The position numbers were made by a program, and so were the translations under genes. 64,000 bases of DNA from Deltaproteobacteria bacterium (GTDB taxonomy: Bacteria > Myxococcota > JACRCW01): the NCBI GenBank assembly GCA_016218805.1, contig JACRCW010000169.1, positions 109,825 through 173,824 of the forward strand, written 5' to 3'. The notes under the pieces are model-generated. The model was not told where the DNA came from. It made no database searches and saw only the letters and a list, made by a program, of their open reading frames with translations. How positions within the stretch are numbered: the first letter of the stretch is position 1; each line of letters begins with the position of its first letter. Of this stretch, positions 7,988 through 17,404 are shown piece by piece.

Positions 7988-10015
7988 GTGGAGAAGTCCC
8001 TGCTCCTGTCCACGCCGGACCCGCTGTACGTGCTGGTCCCGGCGGGGCTGTGCGTGGCGCTGTGGTTGCTGTGGTGGATCCCGCTGGTGTGGCGCGCCCG
8101 CACGGCCGCGGACCGCACCGGCTGGCCGGCCATTCTCTGGGGCATCCTGGGCCCGCTGGGTCTGCTGGCGGCGGGCAAACCCGCGCCGGGCTCCGCCCTC
8201 CCCTCGCGCTTTCCGCACTTCCATCCCGTGTCCTGGGCGCTGGGCTCCGCGCTGGTGGTGGCCTCCGCGGCGGGCGTGGCGCTGTTTGGTCCCACGGTGC
8301 TGGGCGCCGGTGGCGAGTCGTTGCACACGCCCATCGCCGTGGGGCTGGCGCTCTCCGGCCTGCTGGCGGGCCTGGTTGTGTCGCTGGCGGGCGGGCGCGT
8401 GGGGTTCTTTGAGAACGTGGGCATTGTGTGGACGTGGTGCGCGGCGCTGGCCGTCACCGGCCACCGGCTGGACGCGCTGTTCACGTTTGGCACCACCGCG
8501 GTGTTTCTGCTGACCATTGCGCTCACCAGCGTGCTCATCCTGTTCATTGCGCTGCTGCTGGGCGCGTCGCTGGGGTTTCTGGCGTGGGGTGACGGTGCGC
8601 TGGGCCTGAGCTTCTCCTACGAGGCCTCCATTGGTGCGCGCTACCTGATGGCCAAGCGCCGCCGCAGCTTCATCTCCGTCATCACGTTCATCTCCGTGGC
8701 GGGCGTGACGGTGGGCGTGTGGGCCATGCTGGTGGTGCTGTCCGTGATGAGCGGCTTTGAAGCGGACCTCAAGTCCAAGATCCTGGGTGCCAACGCGCAT
8801 CTCATTGTGCAGAAGAGCGGCGGGGAGTTCTTTGAGTGGGAAGAGGCGCTGCGCAAGGCGCGGCTGGTGGAACACGTCACCGGCGCCAGCGCGTTTGTGT
8901 TCAATGAGGTCATGATTTCGTCAGACAGCAACCTCTCCGGTGCGCTCATCAAGGGCGTGGACGTGGCCAGCCTGGGGGACGTGAGTGACATTGCCAAGAG
9001 CGTGGTGCAGGGCTCATTCCAGGGCCTGGCGGACCCGGGCACCATCCCGGACGAGAACACCACGCCGGTGGAGCCGGACGAGGAGAAGGCGGTGCCGACC
9101 GGGGGCGCACTGACCACGCCGGAGGCGGGCAAGCCGCGCCCCATGCCGACGGAGAAGACCGGTGGCACCGGCGCGCTGCCGGCGTTTGGCATCACCGCGC
9201 CGCCGGTGCTCAAGGGTGCGGTGCTGCCGGGGATTGTCATTGGGCAGGAGCTGGCGCGCACGCTGCGCGTGTTCATTGGTGACCGCATCACGGTGGTGAG
9301 CCCGGTGGCGGAGCTGGGACCCACCGGACCCGTCCCGCGCGCGCGCACCTTCCGCATTGCCGCGGTGTTCTATTCCGGGATGTACGAATACGACGCGAAG
9401 TTTGTCTACATTGCGCTCAAGGAGGCGCAGGCATTCTTCTCCACCAACGGGGGCGTGACCGGACTGGAGGTGCGCGTGGATGACGTGGACGCCACCACGC
9501 GCATTGGCCGTGAAGTGGTGGAGAAGATGGGCGGCTTCCCGTTCCGCACGCGTGACTGGAAGGACATGAACCGCAACCTGTTTGCCGCCCTCAAGCTGGA
9601 GAAGATCGCGATGTTCATCATCCTCGCGTTCATCATCCTGGTGGCCAGCTTCAACATCCTGTCCACGCTCATCATGGTGGTGCTGGAGAAGGGCAAGGAG
9701 ATTGCCATCCTCAAGAGCATGGGGGCCACGGATGCGTCGGTGATGAAGATCTTTGTCACCTACGGGCTGACCATTGGCTCGTTTGGCACCGCTCTGGGCG
9801 TGGCGCTGGGCTACGTGAGCTGCCGGGTGATTGAGACGTTTGGCATTGGGCTGGACCCCGAGGTCTACTACATCACCAACCTGCCGGTGCGGATGAACCC
9901 GGTGGAATTCCTGCTGGTGGCCGTTGCTGCCATTGTCATCAGCCACCTTGCCACCGTGTATCCCGCGCTGCAGGCCGCGCGGCTGCGGCCCGTGGACGGG
10001 CTGCGCTACGAGTGA
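7988..10015 (+). CDS. LolC/LolE-type ABC permease with an extra N-terminal membrane domain
   Basis: This 675-residue protein is probably the membrane half of a lipoprotein-release (Lol) ABC transporter, given the LolD-type ATPase immediately downstream. Residues ~210 to the end fit the LolC/E/MacB fold: one helix at ~229-252 after EASIGARYLMAKRRRSF, a large periplasmic region, and three helices at the C-terminus. Residues 1-~207 form an additional domain with about five hydrophobic segments that ordinary ~400-residue LolC/E proteins lack. A disordered Pro/Thr/Lys-rich stretch of ~50 residues interrupts the periplasmic part near residues 355-400. The start is a GTG. No second permease is present, so it may act as a homodimer. 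Confidence 0.85.
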   Translation: MEKSLLLSTPDPLYVLVPAGLCVALWLLWWIPLVWRARTAADRTGWPAILWGILGPLGLLAAGKPAPGSALPSRFPHFHPVSWALGSALVVASAAGVALFGPTVLGAGGESLHTPIAVGLALSGLLAGLVVSLAGGRVGFFENVGIVWTWCAALAVTGHRLDALFTFGTTAVFLLTIALTSVLILFIALLLGASLGFLAWGDGALGLSFSYEASIGARYLMAKRRRSFISVITFISVAGVTVGVWAMLVVLSVMSGFEADLKSKILGANAHLIVQKSGGEFFEWEEALRKARLVEHVTGASAFVFNEVMISSDSNLSGALIKGVDVASLGDVSDIAKSVVQGSFQGLADPGTIPDENTTPVEPDEEKAVPTGGALTTPEAGKPRPMPTEKTGGTGALPAFGITAPPVLKGAVLPGIVIGQELARTLRVFIGDRITVVSPVAELGPTGPVPRARTFRIAAVFYSGMYEYDAKFVYIALKEAQAFFSTNGGVTGLEVRVDDVDATTRIGREVVEKMGGFPFRTRDWKDMNRNLFAALKLEKIAMFIILAFIILVASFNILSTLIMVVLEKGKEIAILKSMGATDASVMKIFVTYGLTIGSFGTALGVALGYVSCRVIETFGIGLDPEVYYITNLPVRMNPVEFLLVAVAAIVISHLATVYPALQAARLRPVDGLRYE

Positions 10016-10019
10016 ACCC

Positions 10020-10726
<707 letters not shown>

Positions 10727-10730
<4 letters not shown>

Positions 10731-12439
10731 CCGCGCGCACCATCCAGGAGATCTTTGGCCGCTACGTGCTGATGGAGCAGTTGGACACCGGCAGCGTGGA
10801 GAGTTGCCTGGCCGCGCGGCTGGACGGCGCCGGCCCGGACGTCCCGCTGGTCATCCGCCGCGTGCCGCTGTGGGTGCCCAACCGCCCGCACCCGGTGGCC
10901 GCGCTGGACCTGGAGGCGCGGTGGCGGTCCCTCGCCACGCAACAGAGCCTGCCGCTCATGCTGGACGCGGGCCACGTGGGAGAGGTGCCGTACCTGGCCT
11001 ACCGCTACGTGCCCGGCGTGACGCTGCAGCACGTGGTGGACCGCGGCCTGGAGGACCCGGCCGCGCGCCTGCCCGCGCCGCTGGCGGCCATGATCGCCGT
11101 GTGCATGTGCAACGCGCTGACGGCCATGGAAGGCGCGCGCGAGGGCTCCATGGCCACCGCGTACGTGCACCCCGACCGCATCATCCTGCCGTGGGACGGC
11201 GTACCCGTGTTCCTGGGCCCCGCGTACCACGCCATGGTGGTGCGCTCCGGCGTGTTTGGCGTGTGCAACGCGCTGTACCGCGCGGTCACCGGCTGCGCGG
11301 AGCTGCGTGACGGCAGCGTCATCCCGGACCTGTCCCGTGAGACCGCCATGCCCGTCCCCATGGGCGAAGTGTTCCGCGCCGTGTTCCGCCGCCAGATCAC
11401 GGAGGAGCACATTGGCCGGTTTGCCGCCACCATGGAGGCGCTGATGCTGGCCGAGTCCGACGCGGCCACGCCGGACGCGCTGGCCGCGTTTGTGGTGCAC
11501 CACTTCCCGCGCGCGCGCGAACAGTGGGAGACGCGCGCCGCCGCACACCAACGGCTGGTCCGCCGCCTGCGCGCCAAGGGCCCCGCCGGTCCGCGCAACC
11601 GCGACCACCTGGCGCAGGTGGTGTCCCTGCGCGTGCGCCGTCCCACGCCGCTGCCGGAACCCGCGCTGTCTGACGCGGATATTGAGGCCATGGCGGACGC
11701 GTTCACCGACGGCACCACGCAGGAGACCGAGGTCAGCGTGCTGCTGGACCTGCCGGTGAGCATCCCCCAGGCGGACACCAGCCGCCCGTCCTGGCGCGGG
11801 CACGTGGTGCAGTCCCGCGATGGGCGCGACATGGTGTGCGTGCACGGCGGCACCTTCAAATACGGACCGGAAGGCCGCGCCGTGCACGTGGCCGAGTTCT
11901 TCATGGACCGCTATCCCGTCACCTGCGGTGATTACGCGGCATTCTGCACCGCTACCGGCCATCCGCCTCCCGCCAGCTGGCCCGGACAGCGCGTGCCACC
12001 GGAGCGCGCAACGCACCCGGTGGTGGACGTCAGCCATGATGACGCCCTGGCGTACGCGCACTGGGCCGGCAAGCGGCTGCCGTTTGAGGAGGAATGGGAG
12101 AAGGCCGCGCGCGGCACGCGCGGCTGGCTGTGGCCGCACGGTGAGCACTTTGATCCCGAACATTGCAGCGGGCAGTGGCGCCGGGCGTTTCGCGAGCGCA
12201 CCACCGAGCCGGTGGGCCTGCACTCGCCCGCGGGGGACAGTCCGTACGGTATTGCGGACATTGGCTGCGCCTGGGAGTGGACCGCCACCGCGGCACAGGA
12301 GTCCGGCGCATTCATTGTGCGCGGTGGCGCATGGCGCAACCGGCAGCAGCCGCCGCAGGTGATCAACCGCTCGTGGGAGACGGGCCACTCGCGTGACGTG
12401 GGATTCCGCTGCGCCGCGTTCCGCCGCGAAATGGCCTGA
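10727..12439 (+). CDS. pseudokinase-like N-terminus fused to SUMF1/FGE-like domain
   Basis: This is a 570-residue cytoplasmic-looking protein without a signal peptide. Residues ~10-270 follow the outline of a Hanks-type kinase (GRYVLMEQLDTGSVES, then YLAYRYVPGVTLQHVV) but lack the key residues. The ATP-binding Lys position reads VIRRVPL, the HRD loop is replaced by YVHPDRIILP, and the DFG position by PVFLGP. From about residue 364 there is a SUMF1/formylglycine-generating-enzyme-like domain (MVCVHGGTFKYG, FFMDRYPVTCGDYAAFC, RLPFEEEWEKAAR, IVRGGAWRNR). The two catalytic Cys expected after the RGG(S/A)W block are not there. It overlaps lolD by 4 bp (ATGA), so it is expressed with the Lol genes. 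A scaffold or sensor role is inference. Confidence 0.8.
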
Positions 12440-13022
12440 GGCTTGGCGTGCCGTGCCTTACGACACATCCCGCGGCAAGGTCGCCAACGGCCTGATGGAA
12501 GAGCGCAGGCCGGACTCCTCTCCGTCCATGACCGCGCCGCGCCAGTGAACGGACACCGCCGTGTCCCCATCAAAGAGCGAGTTGCACAAGCAGGTTGAGA
12601 TCCGGTTCAAGCCCGCCGACGACGCGCACTCCTTTGACCATACCCGGCTCGCCTGTCCGGGTCGTTTCTGGGTGATTGTCCTGGCGCGCTTCACAGCGAC
12701 GAGCGCTGCTCTGCGAGGTCCCGCTGACACCGACCGTGAAACGCCCGCGTCTGATGCCGGCGCCATCAGGCACGCGGCCCCGCGCGCTGACGAGGACGGA
12801 CCTGCCCATCTGCGCGTCATCAGGGACGTGACGGTGGGGCCCTCGCAGGTTTTGGATTTGACTCCCCAGTTGCCTGGTTGCCGTTGCGGCTGCAACAGCG
12901 CCATCGTCGGTGGGTCGGCGACATGCCGCCCGCGCTGGGCCGCTGCGGGTCGACGGCCGCCGGCCGGCCCTGTTAGTCTGCGGCAATAACTTTGCGCGTG
13001 ACGGCCATCCGGAGGAGGTCCG
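12440..13022 (+). other. 583-bp intergenic block without a recognisable gene
   Basis: Long open frames exist on both strands (for example 12561-12989 forward and 12570-13142 reverse). Their translations are rich in Arg/Ser/Ala and match no family I know, and the reverse ones run into the next real gene. A small stem-loop with arms GGACAC and GTGTCC and a 4-base loop lies at 12551-12566. A good Shine-Dalgarno (GGAGG) at 13013-13017 belongs to the gene that starts at 13023. The block may be a decayed gene or an untranslated leader. Confidence 0.4.
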
Positions 13023-14159
13023 ATGGCGCTGCTGCTGGCGGTCCTGCTGGCCCAATCCGGGCAACTGCCCAGCGTGGCCGTGCTGGAACTGGCGGCGCGG
13101 CAGGGCGTGGGTGCGGACGTGGCCACGCTCCTCACGGATCACCTGGCCATTGCAGTGCGGCGCAGCGGCAGGTTCAGGACGGTCACCGCAATGGCGGAGA
13201 TCGTCGCCACGCTGGCCGTGGAGCAGCAGAAGATGATGGCGGACTGCGATCGGGACTCGTGCCTGCCGGAGATCGGCGGCGCGCTTGGCGTGGACCTGCT
13301 CATCTTCGGCAACGTCGGGCGCGTGGGGAGGCTGTGGGTCGTGACGCTGCGGATGGTGGACGCTCGGACCGCGGGGTCACGGGGGTCTGCCAGCCGCACG
13401 GCGCAGGGAGACGACCCCTCCGTCCTGTTCAACGCCATTGACCTGGCGCTGGCGGACATGCTGGCGCCCGAGGCGGGTTCCGCGCCGCGCGCCCCGCCTC
13501 CCCCGGACGACCTGGAGCAGGCGGGTGATGATGATGATGACGCGCGGGACCACGCGCGCCGGGCGCCGCCGCCTACCCGGCCCATTGGCCTGCGCCGCGC
13601 GGCGTGGCTTGCGCCCGCGGGTGTTGCGGTCGGAACCGCCATCGCTTCGGTTGGATTGTTTGCCTTTTGCGTGGGCGTCAATTCGCTTGGTTTCTTTGTC
13701 CCGGCGCCTTTCAGTGCCACCACCAGCCTCACCGGCGCTGCCGGCTGCCTGGGCGGACTCGCCGCAACGCTGCTGTGTGTCCCCGGCGCCGCCGCCAACG
13801 GCCTTGTCACGGTGCTGACGGCAGTCTTCGGCCGGGGGCGTTACGAGGCGCTCGATCATGTGCTCGTTATTGCCGGGACCATCGCGGCGGGGGCTGTCCT
13901 GCTGCTCAGCGGTCCGTTGGTGGTACTCGGGTTCGGCGTGTCCGCGGTCCCCATCGGCAACGCCGTGTCGGAAGGGCGCAGGCAGACCACGGTGATGGAG
14001 ACCGGCGTCTTCGCGGCGGCGCTGGGGCTGGTCACGTTCGGGCTGTTCCTGGGCGCGTGGGGTGGCGCCGGGCTGGCCGGTGGCGCCGTGGCCCCGCTGA
14101 TCGGCTCGTCGCTTGTCGTCGGCACCGTGGAAAGCCTCCTGGGGGAACCGGCCGAATGA
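13023..14159 (+). CDS. membrane protein with N-terminal periplasmic-sensor-like domain (paralogue 1)
   Basis: This 378-residue protein starts with a short hydrophobic signal (MALLLAVLLAQS). A conserved ~130-residue domain follows: SVAVLELAARQGVGADVATLLTDHLAIAV, then the signature MADCDRDSC near residues 75-80, then GALGVDLLIFGNVGRVG. This pattern of a short-lived name-value protein family is common in Myxococcota, where it resembles FlgO/CsgG-like assembly modules; its function is not known to me. After an acidic linker (DDDDDARD) there are about five transmembrane segments from residue ~195 to the end. A GGAGG ribosome-binding site precedes the ATG. Its stop overlaps the next gene's start (ATGA), and that gene is a paralogue. 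Confidence 0.75.
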   Translation: MALLLAVLLAQSGQLPSVAVLELAARQGVGADVATLLTDHLAIAVRRSGRFRTVTAMAEIVATLAVEQQKMMADCDRDSCLPEIGGALGVDLLIFGNVGRVGRLWVVTLRMVDARTAGSRGSASRTAQGDDPSVLFNAIDLALADMLAPEAGSAPRAPPPPDDLEQAGDDDDDARDHARRAPPPTRPIGLRRAAWLAPAGVAVGTAIASVGLFAFCVGVNSLGFFVPAPFSATTSLTGAAGCLGGLAATLLCVPGAAANGLVTVLTAVFGRGRYEALDHVLVIAGTIAAGAVLLLSGPLVVLGFGVSAVPIGNAVSEGRRQTTVMETGVFAAALGLVTFGLFLGAWGGAGLAGGAVAPLIGSSLVVGTVESLLGEPAE

Positions 14160-15259
14160 CGCCGTTGCCAATCCTGGTCACCGTGATCCTGGCCGCTGCG
14201 GGAGCCGGCCCCACGCTTCTGGTGCTGAACAGCAGCGCCCAGGGCGGCCCGCGTGATGATCTCGCGGCGCTGCTGACGGATACGCTGGCTTCCACCGTCC
14301 AACGGCGCGGCGCCTTTTCCCAGGTCACCGCGCAATCGGACGTCGCCAGCGTCCTGAGCGTAGAAACCACAAAACAACTGGCCGGGTGCGACACGGACAG
14401 CTGCGTGCTGAACGCTGCGCGCGGTGCGCAGGCGGACTTTGTCCTGCTGGTCACGCTGGGACGCGTGGGCTCCGTGCTCGTGTTCAACGCCCGGCTGCTG
14501 GACCTGCGCCGCGGCGTCCTGGCGGGCGCCACGTCGTGCCAGGCGCCCGCGCACCGCGAAGACCAGCTGTACGCGCAGATCCCCGCCATGGTGGATGAGC
14601 TGCTGGGCGTGGTTCCCCGCCCGGCGCCGCCACGGGCCGCGCCGGCGCGCAGCCTGTTCGGGACGCTCCGGGACGATGCGGCGCGTCACGCCGCGCACCG
14701 GCCGTGGGTGGCTGCGCTGGCGGTTGCCGGCGTGCTGGGCTGCGTGGGACCGGCTGGTCTGTGGTGCGCGGCAGGCGCGGCGCAAGGGCTCCGCTTCACT
14801 CCGGACACGTGGCTCGGTCCGGCGGGCGCGGCAACGTGGGTGCTGGGTGGCGCCGCGCTGGCGCTGACCTTGCTGCTGGTCCTGCCCGTGCCGTTGGCGG
14901 GTGTGGCGGGGGTGGTGCCGCTGGGGCTGGCGGTGCGCCGCTTCCGTCCGCGCCTCGGTGACCACGCCCCGGCGGCGTGTGTGGGCGGGCTGGCGTGCGT
15001 CGGCGGTGCGGCCAGCGCCGCGGTCTTTGCCGTGGGGGTGACGGAGTCCACCGGGTCCGTGCTGCCGTGGGACCCGGCGCGGGTGCCGCGCACCTATGGC
15101 GCCATCTTTCTCGGCGCGCCCTTGCTGGTTGGCGCCGGCGTTCTGGGGACGGTGCTGGCGCTGACCACGGGCGGTGCGGCGGCGGCCGTGGAGGCGCTGC
15201 TGTGGCTCGCGTGGTTCACCTACGCGGACGCGCCCGCTGCGGACGCGGGTGAACGCTGA
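14156..15259 (+). CDS. membrane protein, tandem paralogue 2
   Basis: This 367-residue protein has the same plan as its upstream neighbour. It has a signal segment (MTPLPILVTVILAAAGAG), the domain LLVLNSSAQGG...DLAALLTDTLASTVQRRGAF, the signature LAGCDTDSC near residues 78-83, then GAQADFVLLVTLGRVGSVLVFNARLLDLR. Several Gly/Ala-rich transmembrane segments lie between residues ~180 and 355. The start at 14156 was chosen because it overlaps the upstream stop and begins the signal peptide; the same frame is open upstream but has no such feature. The gene's 3' end overlaps the convergent phosphodiesterase-like gene by 44 bp. The pair probably arose by duplication and is co-translated. Confidence 0.75.
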   Translation: MTPLPILVTVILAAAGAGPTLLVLNSSAQGGPRDDLAALLTDTLASTVQRRGAFSQVTAQSDVASVLSVETTKQLAGCDTDSCVLNAARGAQADFVLLVTLGRVGSVLVFNARLLDLRRGVLAGATSCQAPAHREDQLYAQIPAMVDELLGVVPRPAPPRAAPARSLFGTLRDDAARHAAHRPWVAALAVAGVLGCVGPAGLWCAAGAAQGLRFTPDTWLGPAGAATWVLGGAALALTLLLVLPVPLAGVAGVVPLGLAVRRFRPRLGDHAPAACVGGLACVGGAASAAVFAVGVTESTGSVLPWDPARVPRTYGAIFLGAPLLVGAGVLGTVLALTTGGAAAAVEALLWLAWFTYADAPAADAGER

Positions 15260-16757
15260 GGCACCCGCCGCCGCTGGGCGTCCACATCCGGCGCCTGAGC
15301 GCAGCACCCGGAAGGCACACCGTGCAGGTCACCACCGTCAGGTAGTACGGCAGCACCGCCAGCGCCGGAGCCGGCCACGGGTACCCAACCTGCCACCCGT
15401 GGATGACCACGTGCAGCACCGCCACCGCCGTCCCCAGCACCGCGGCCAGCGCCAACACCGCCGCCACCCGATGCCGCACAATCCACCCGGCGACGGCTGC
15501 GGCGGCGAGCGTCACCGCACTGGTAAAAACGACAAAACTCAACCGCGTGCTGATCATGCTCAGCGAAAACGTCCCCTTCCACAGCCACAGCGCCGCGGCC
15601 GGCAGCCCCAGCACCGCCACCGCCAGCAGGACCACCGTGGGGCTGCGGTGACGTCGCCACGCCCAGGCGCATGCGGCCAGCAGGAGCGCCGCCAGGCCCA
15701 CGGACCACTGCCGCGCCTGCGCCCGGTGCCCCTGCGCTTCCAGCGCGTCCCAGTCCTCCGCGCCCAGGTCGCGCAGCAACGCAGAGGCACCCGCGCGGCC
15801 GCGCACCACCGCCGCACGCCGCGCCGCCATCACCCCGTCCCCCAGCACGCGCGGGTCCGCCCACGCCCAGATGGCGTCCAGGCCGTCCCCCGGTCCCACC
15901 CGAAGGTGCCGCGGGAAGCGGTCACCGGTGAGCAGCGCCCACAGCGGCGCCACGGCGGTGGCGTCCAGCGTGGACCGGCCCGGCCGCGCCACCACCCCCC
16001 GCCCCACTGCGCACGTCAGCACCACCGCAATGTCGTCCTCGTTCCCGCCGTGGCCGCCCAGCGGCCGGTGCCCATGGTCTGACGTGAACAACAGGAGGTC
16101 CCGCTCCAGGTCCAGCGCCGCCAGCAGGCGGTCCAGGCGCTCGCCCGTGTGCTGCACCGCCGCTGCGTATTCCGGTGACGCGGCGCCGTCGGCGTGCCCC
16201 GCGTCGTCCGGCGCAAGTTCATGGATCACAATCACGCGGCCCAAGGCGGCGGTCTGCTCCCACGCGTCACGGGAGCGCACGTGCACGTCAAATGCGCCCG
16301 GGAACAGGTCTGCCCACCAGGGGCCATCAGACTGCAGCGCGGTGGAGAGGCCGCGCGCGCGCGCCATGTGCCAGGTGTCCTCCGGTGCCGCGGGCCCGTC
16401 CCACGCGTTGGAGCGCACGCCCGTGCGCGAGGGCTCCAGCCCCGTCGAGAACTCGGTGTACGTGGGCATGGACATGGTGGGCTGCCGCAGCGCGGTCTCC
16501 GCGCAGTGTCCGTGGCGCGCCATCCGCGCCACGCCCGGCAGTGAACGCGCGCCCTCCAGTGACAACCCGTCCACCAGCACAAACACGGCGCGGCGCGGTG
16601 GTTCGGCGCGCGGCCCGTGGTCCACGGTGACCGTGCGGTCCTGGAGGAACCCCGCCTCCACGTTGCAGCGGCGGTTGTAGGTGAGTCCCACCACAGCGCT
16701 GGTGGCCAGGCAGGCGGCATACAGCGCCAGCGTGGGGTCCGGGTGGAGCGGCGCCAT
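15216..16757 (-). CDS. membrane-anchored alkaline-phosphatase-superfamily (type I phosphodiesterase-like) protein
   Basis: This 513-residue protein is expected to hydrolyse a phospho-mono- or diester outside the cytoplasm. One hydrophobic segment (residues ~9-26) anchors the N-terminus. Metal and catalytic positions of the nucleotide pyrophosphatase/phosphodiesterase fold are visible: D63 in LVDG, a Thr nucleophile candidate in SMPTYTEF (T99 or T101), D185/H188 in DDAGHAD, and D227-H228-G-H230 in TSDHGHRP. Residues ~345-500 hold about five transmembrane helices, giving an outline like the EptA/GPI-ethanolamine-phosphate transferases or PglZ-like enzymes, though I cannot name the substrate. 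It is convergent with and overlaps the upstream paralogue gene by 44 bp. Confidence 0.82.
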   Translation of the reverse strand: MAPLHPDPTLALYAACLATSAVVGLTYNRRCNVEAGFLQDRTVTVDHGPRAEPPRRAVFVLVDGLSLEGARSLPGVARMARHGHCAETALRQPTMSMPTYTEFSTGLEPSRTGVRSNAWDGPAAPEDTWHMARARGLSTALQSDGPWWADLFPGAFDVHVRSRDAWEQTAALGRVIVIHELAPDDAGHADGAASPEYAAAVQHTGERLDRLLAALDLERDLLLFTSDHGHRPLGGHGGNEDDIAVVLTCAVGRGVVARPGRSTLDATAVAPLWALLTGDRFPRHLRVGPGDGLDAIWAWADPRVLGDGVMAARRAAVVRGRAGASALLRDLGAEDWDALEAQGHRAQARQWSVGLAALLLAACAWAWRRHRSPTVVLLAVAVLGLPAAALWLWKGTFSLSMISTRLSFVVFTSAVTLAAAAVAGWIVRHRVAAVLALAAVLGTAVAVLHVVIHGWQVGYPWPAPALAVLPYYLTVVTCTVCLPGAALRRRMWTPSGGGCLSVHPRPQRARPRR

Positions 16758-16819
16758 GCTGCCGCACCTTGGCCCACCGACGTGGACGACGGCAACCCTG
16801 GCCCGCTAGCTTTCCGGCC

Positions 16820-17395
16820 ATGCCTCCGCCCCCCCAGCCGCCGGCGTTCCTGGCCACGCGGCGCGGCCTGCTGCGCATGGGTGCCGGCACGGCCGCGGTC
16901 CTGTCGGCGGGCAGCTCGCTGTTTCTCTCCAGGTGCAACGGCCACTACGACGCGCTGGTGCCCGCGGGGCAGCAGCCGCGGGTGCTGTCAGGCAAGCAGT
17001 TTGCCGTGCTGGCGACATTTGTGGACTGCATCCTGCCGGATGAACCCGGCTGGCCCACCGCCGTGGAAACCCGCGTGGCGCTGCGCATTGACCACGAACT
17101 GGCGTTCCACCACGACCAGCTGGTGGATGACTTCCGCGCGGCACTTTACCTGGTGGAATACGGGGACTTTCTGCACGGCGGTTTCACCCGCTTTACCCGC
17201 ATGACGCAGCCCGAGCGGGACGCGCACCTGCACCGGATGCAGCGCGGGTGGTCACTGGAGAAGCAGGCCTTCATCAACCTGCGCCTGCTGGCCGTGTTCT
17301 TCCATTACACGGACGAGCGGACGTGGCAGCACATTGGCTACGCGGGGCCCATGTTCCCCGTGGCCAGCCGCCCGCCGGCGGACAACCGCGCCTGA
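16820..17395 (+). CDS. gluconate 2-dehydrogenase subunit 3-like Tat protein
   Basis: This 191-residue protein has a twin-arginine signal (TRRGLLRMGAGTAAVLSAG) near residues 11-29. That fits a small subunit exported folded together with its partner oxidoreductase. The mature sequence (LSGKQFAVLATFVDCILPDE) matches the opening of the gluconate 2-dehydrogenase subunit 3 family. The ATG at 16820 was preferred because it puts the RR motif close to the N-terminus. A GMC oxidoreductase follows 9 bp downstream, so they form a two-gene operon: the small subunit likely escorts and stabilises the flavoprotein. Confidence 0.82.
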   Translation: MPPPPQPPAFLATRRGLLRMGAGTAAVLSAGSSLFLSRCNGHYDALVPAGQQPRVLSGKQFAVLATFVDCILPDEPGWPTAVETRVALRIDHELAFHHDQLVDDFRAALYLVEYGDFLHGGFTRFTRMTQPERDAHLHRMQRGWSLEKQAFINLRLLAVFFHYTDERTWQHIGYAGPMFPVASRPPADNRA

Positions 17396-17404
17396 GGTGA
17401 GCCC

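Noticed and set aside
12561..12989. 142-codon forward frame upstream of the paralogue pair
   Set aside because: No Shine-Dalgarno, signal or domain was seen, and composition is unlike the neighbours' translations.
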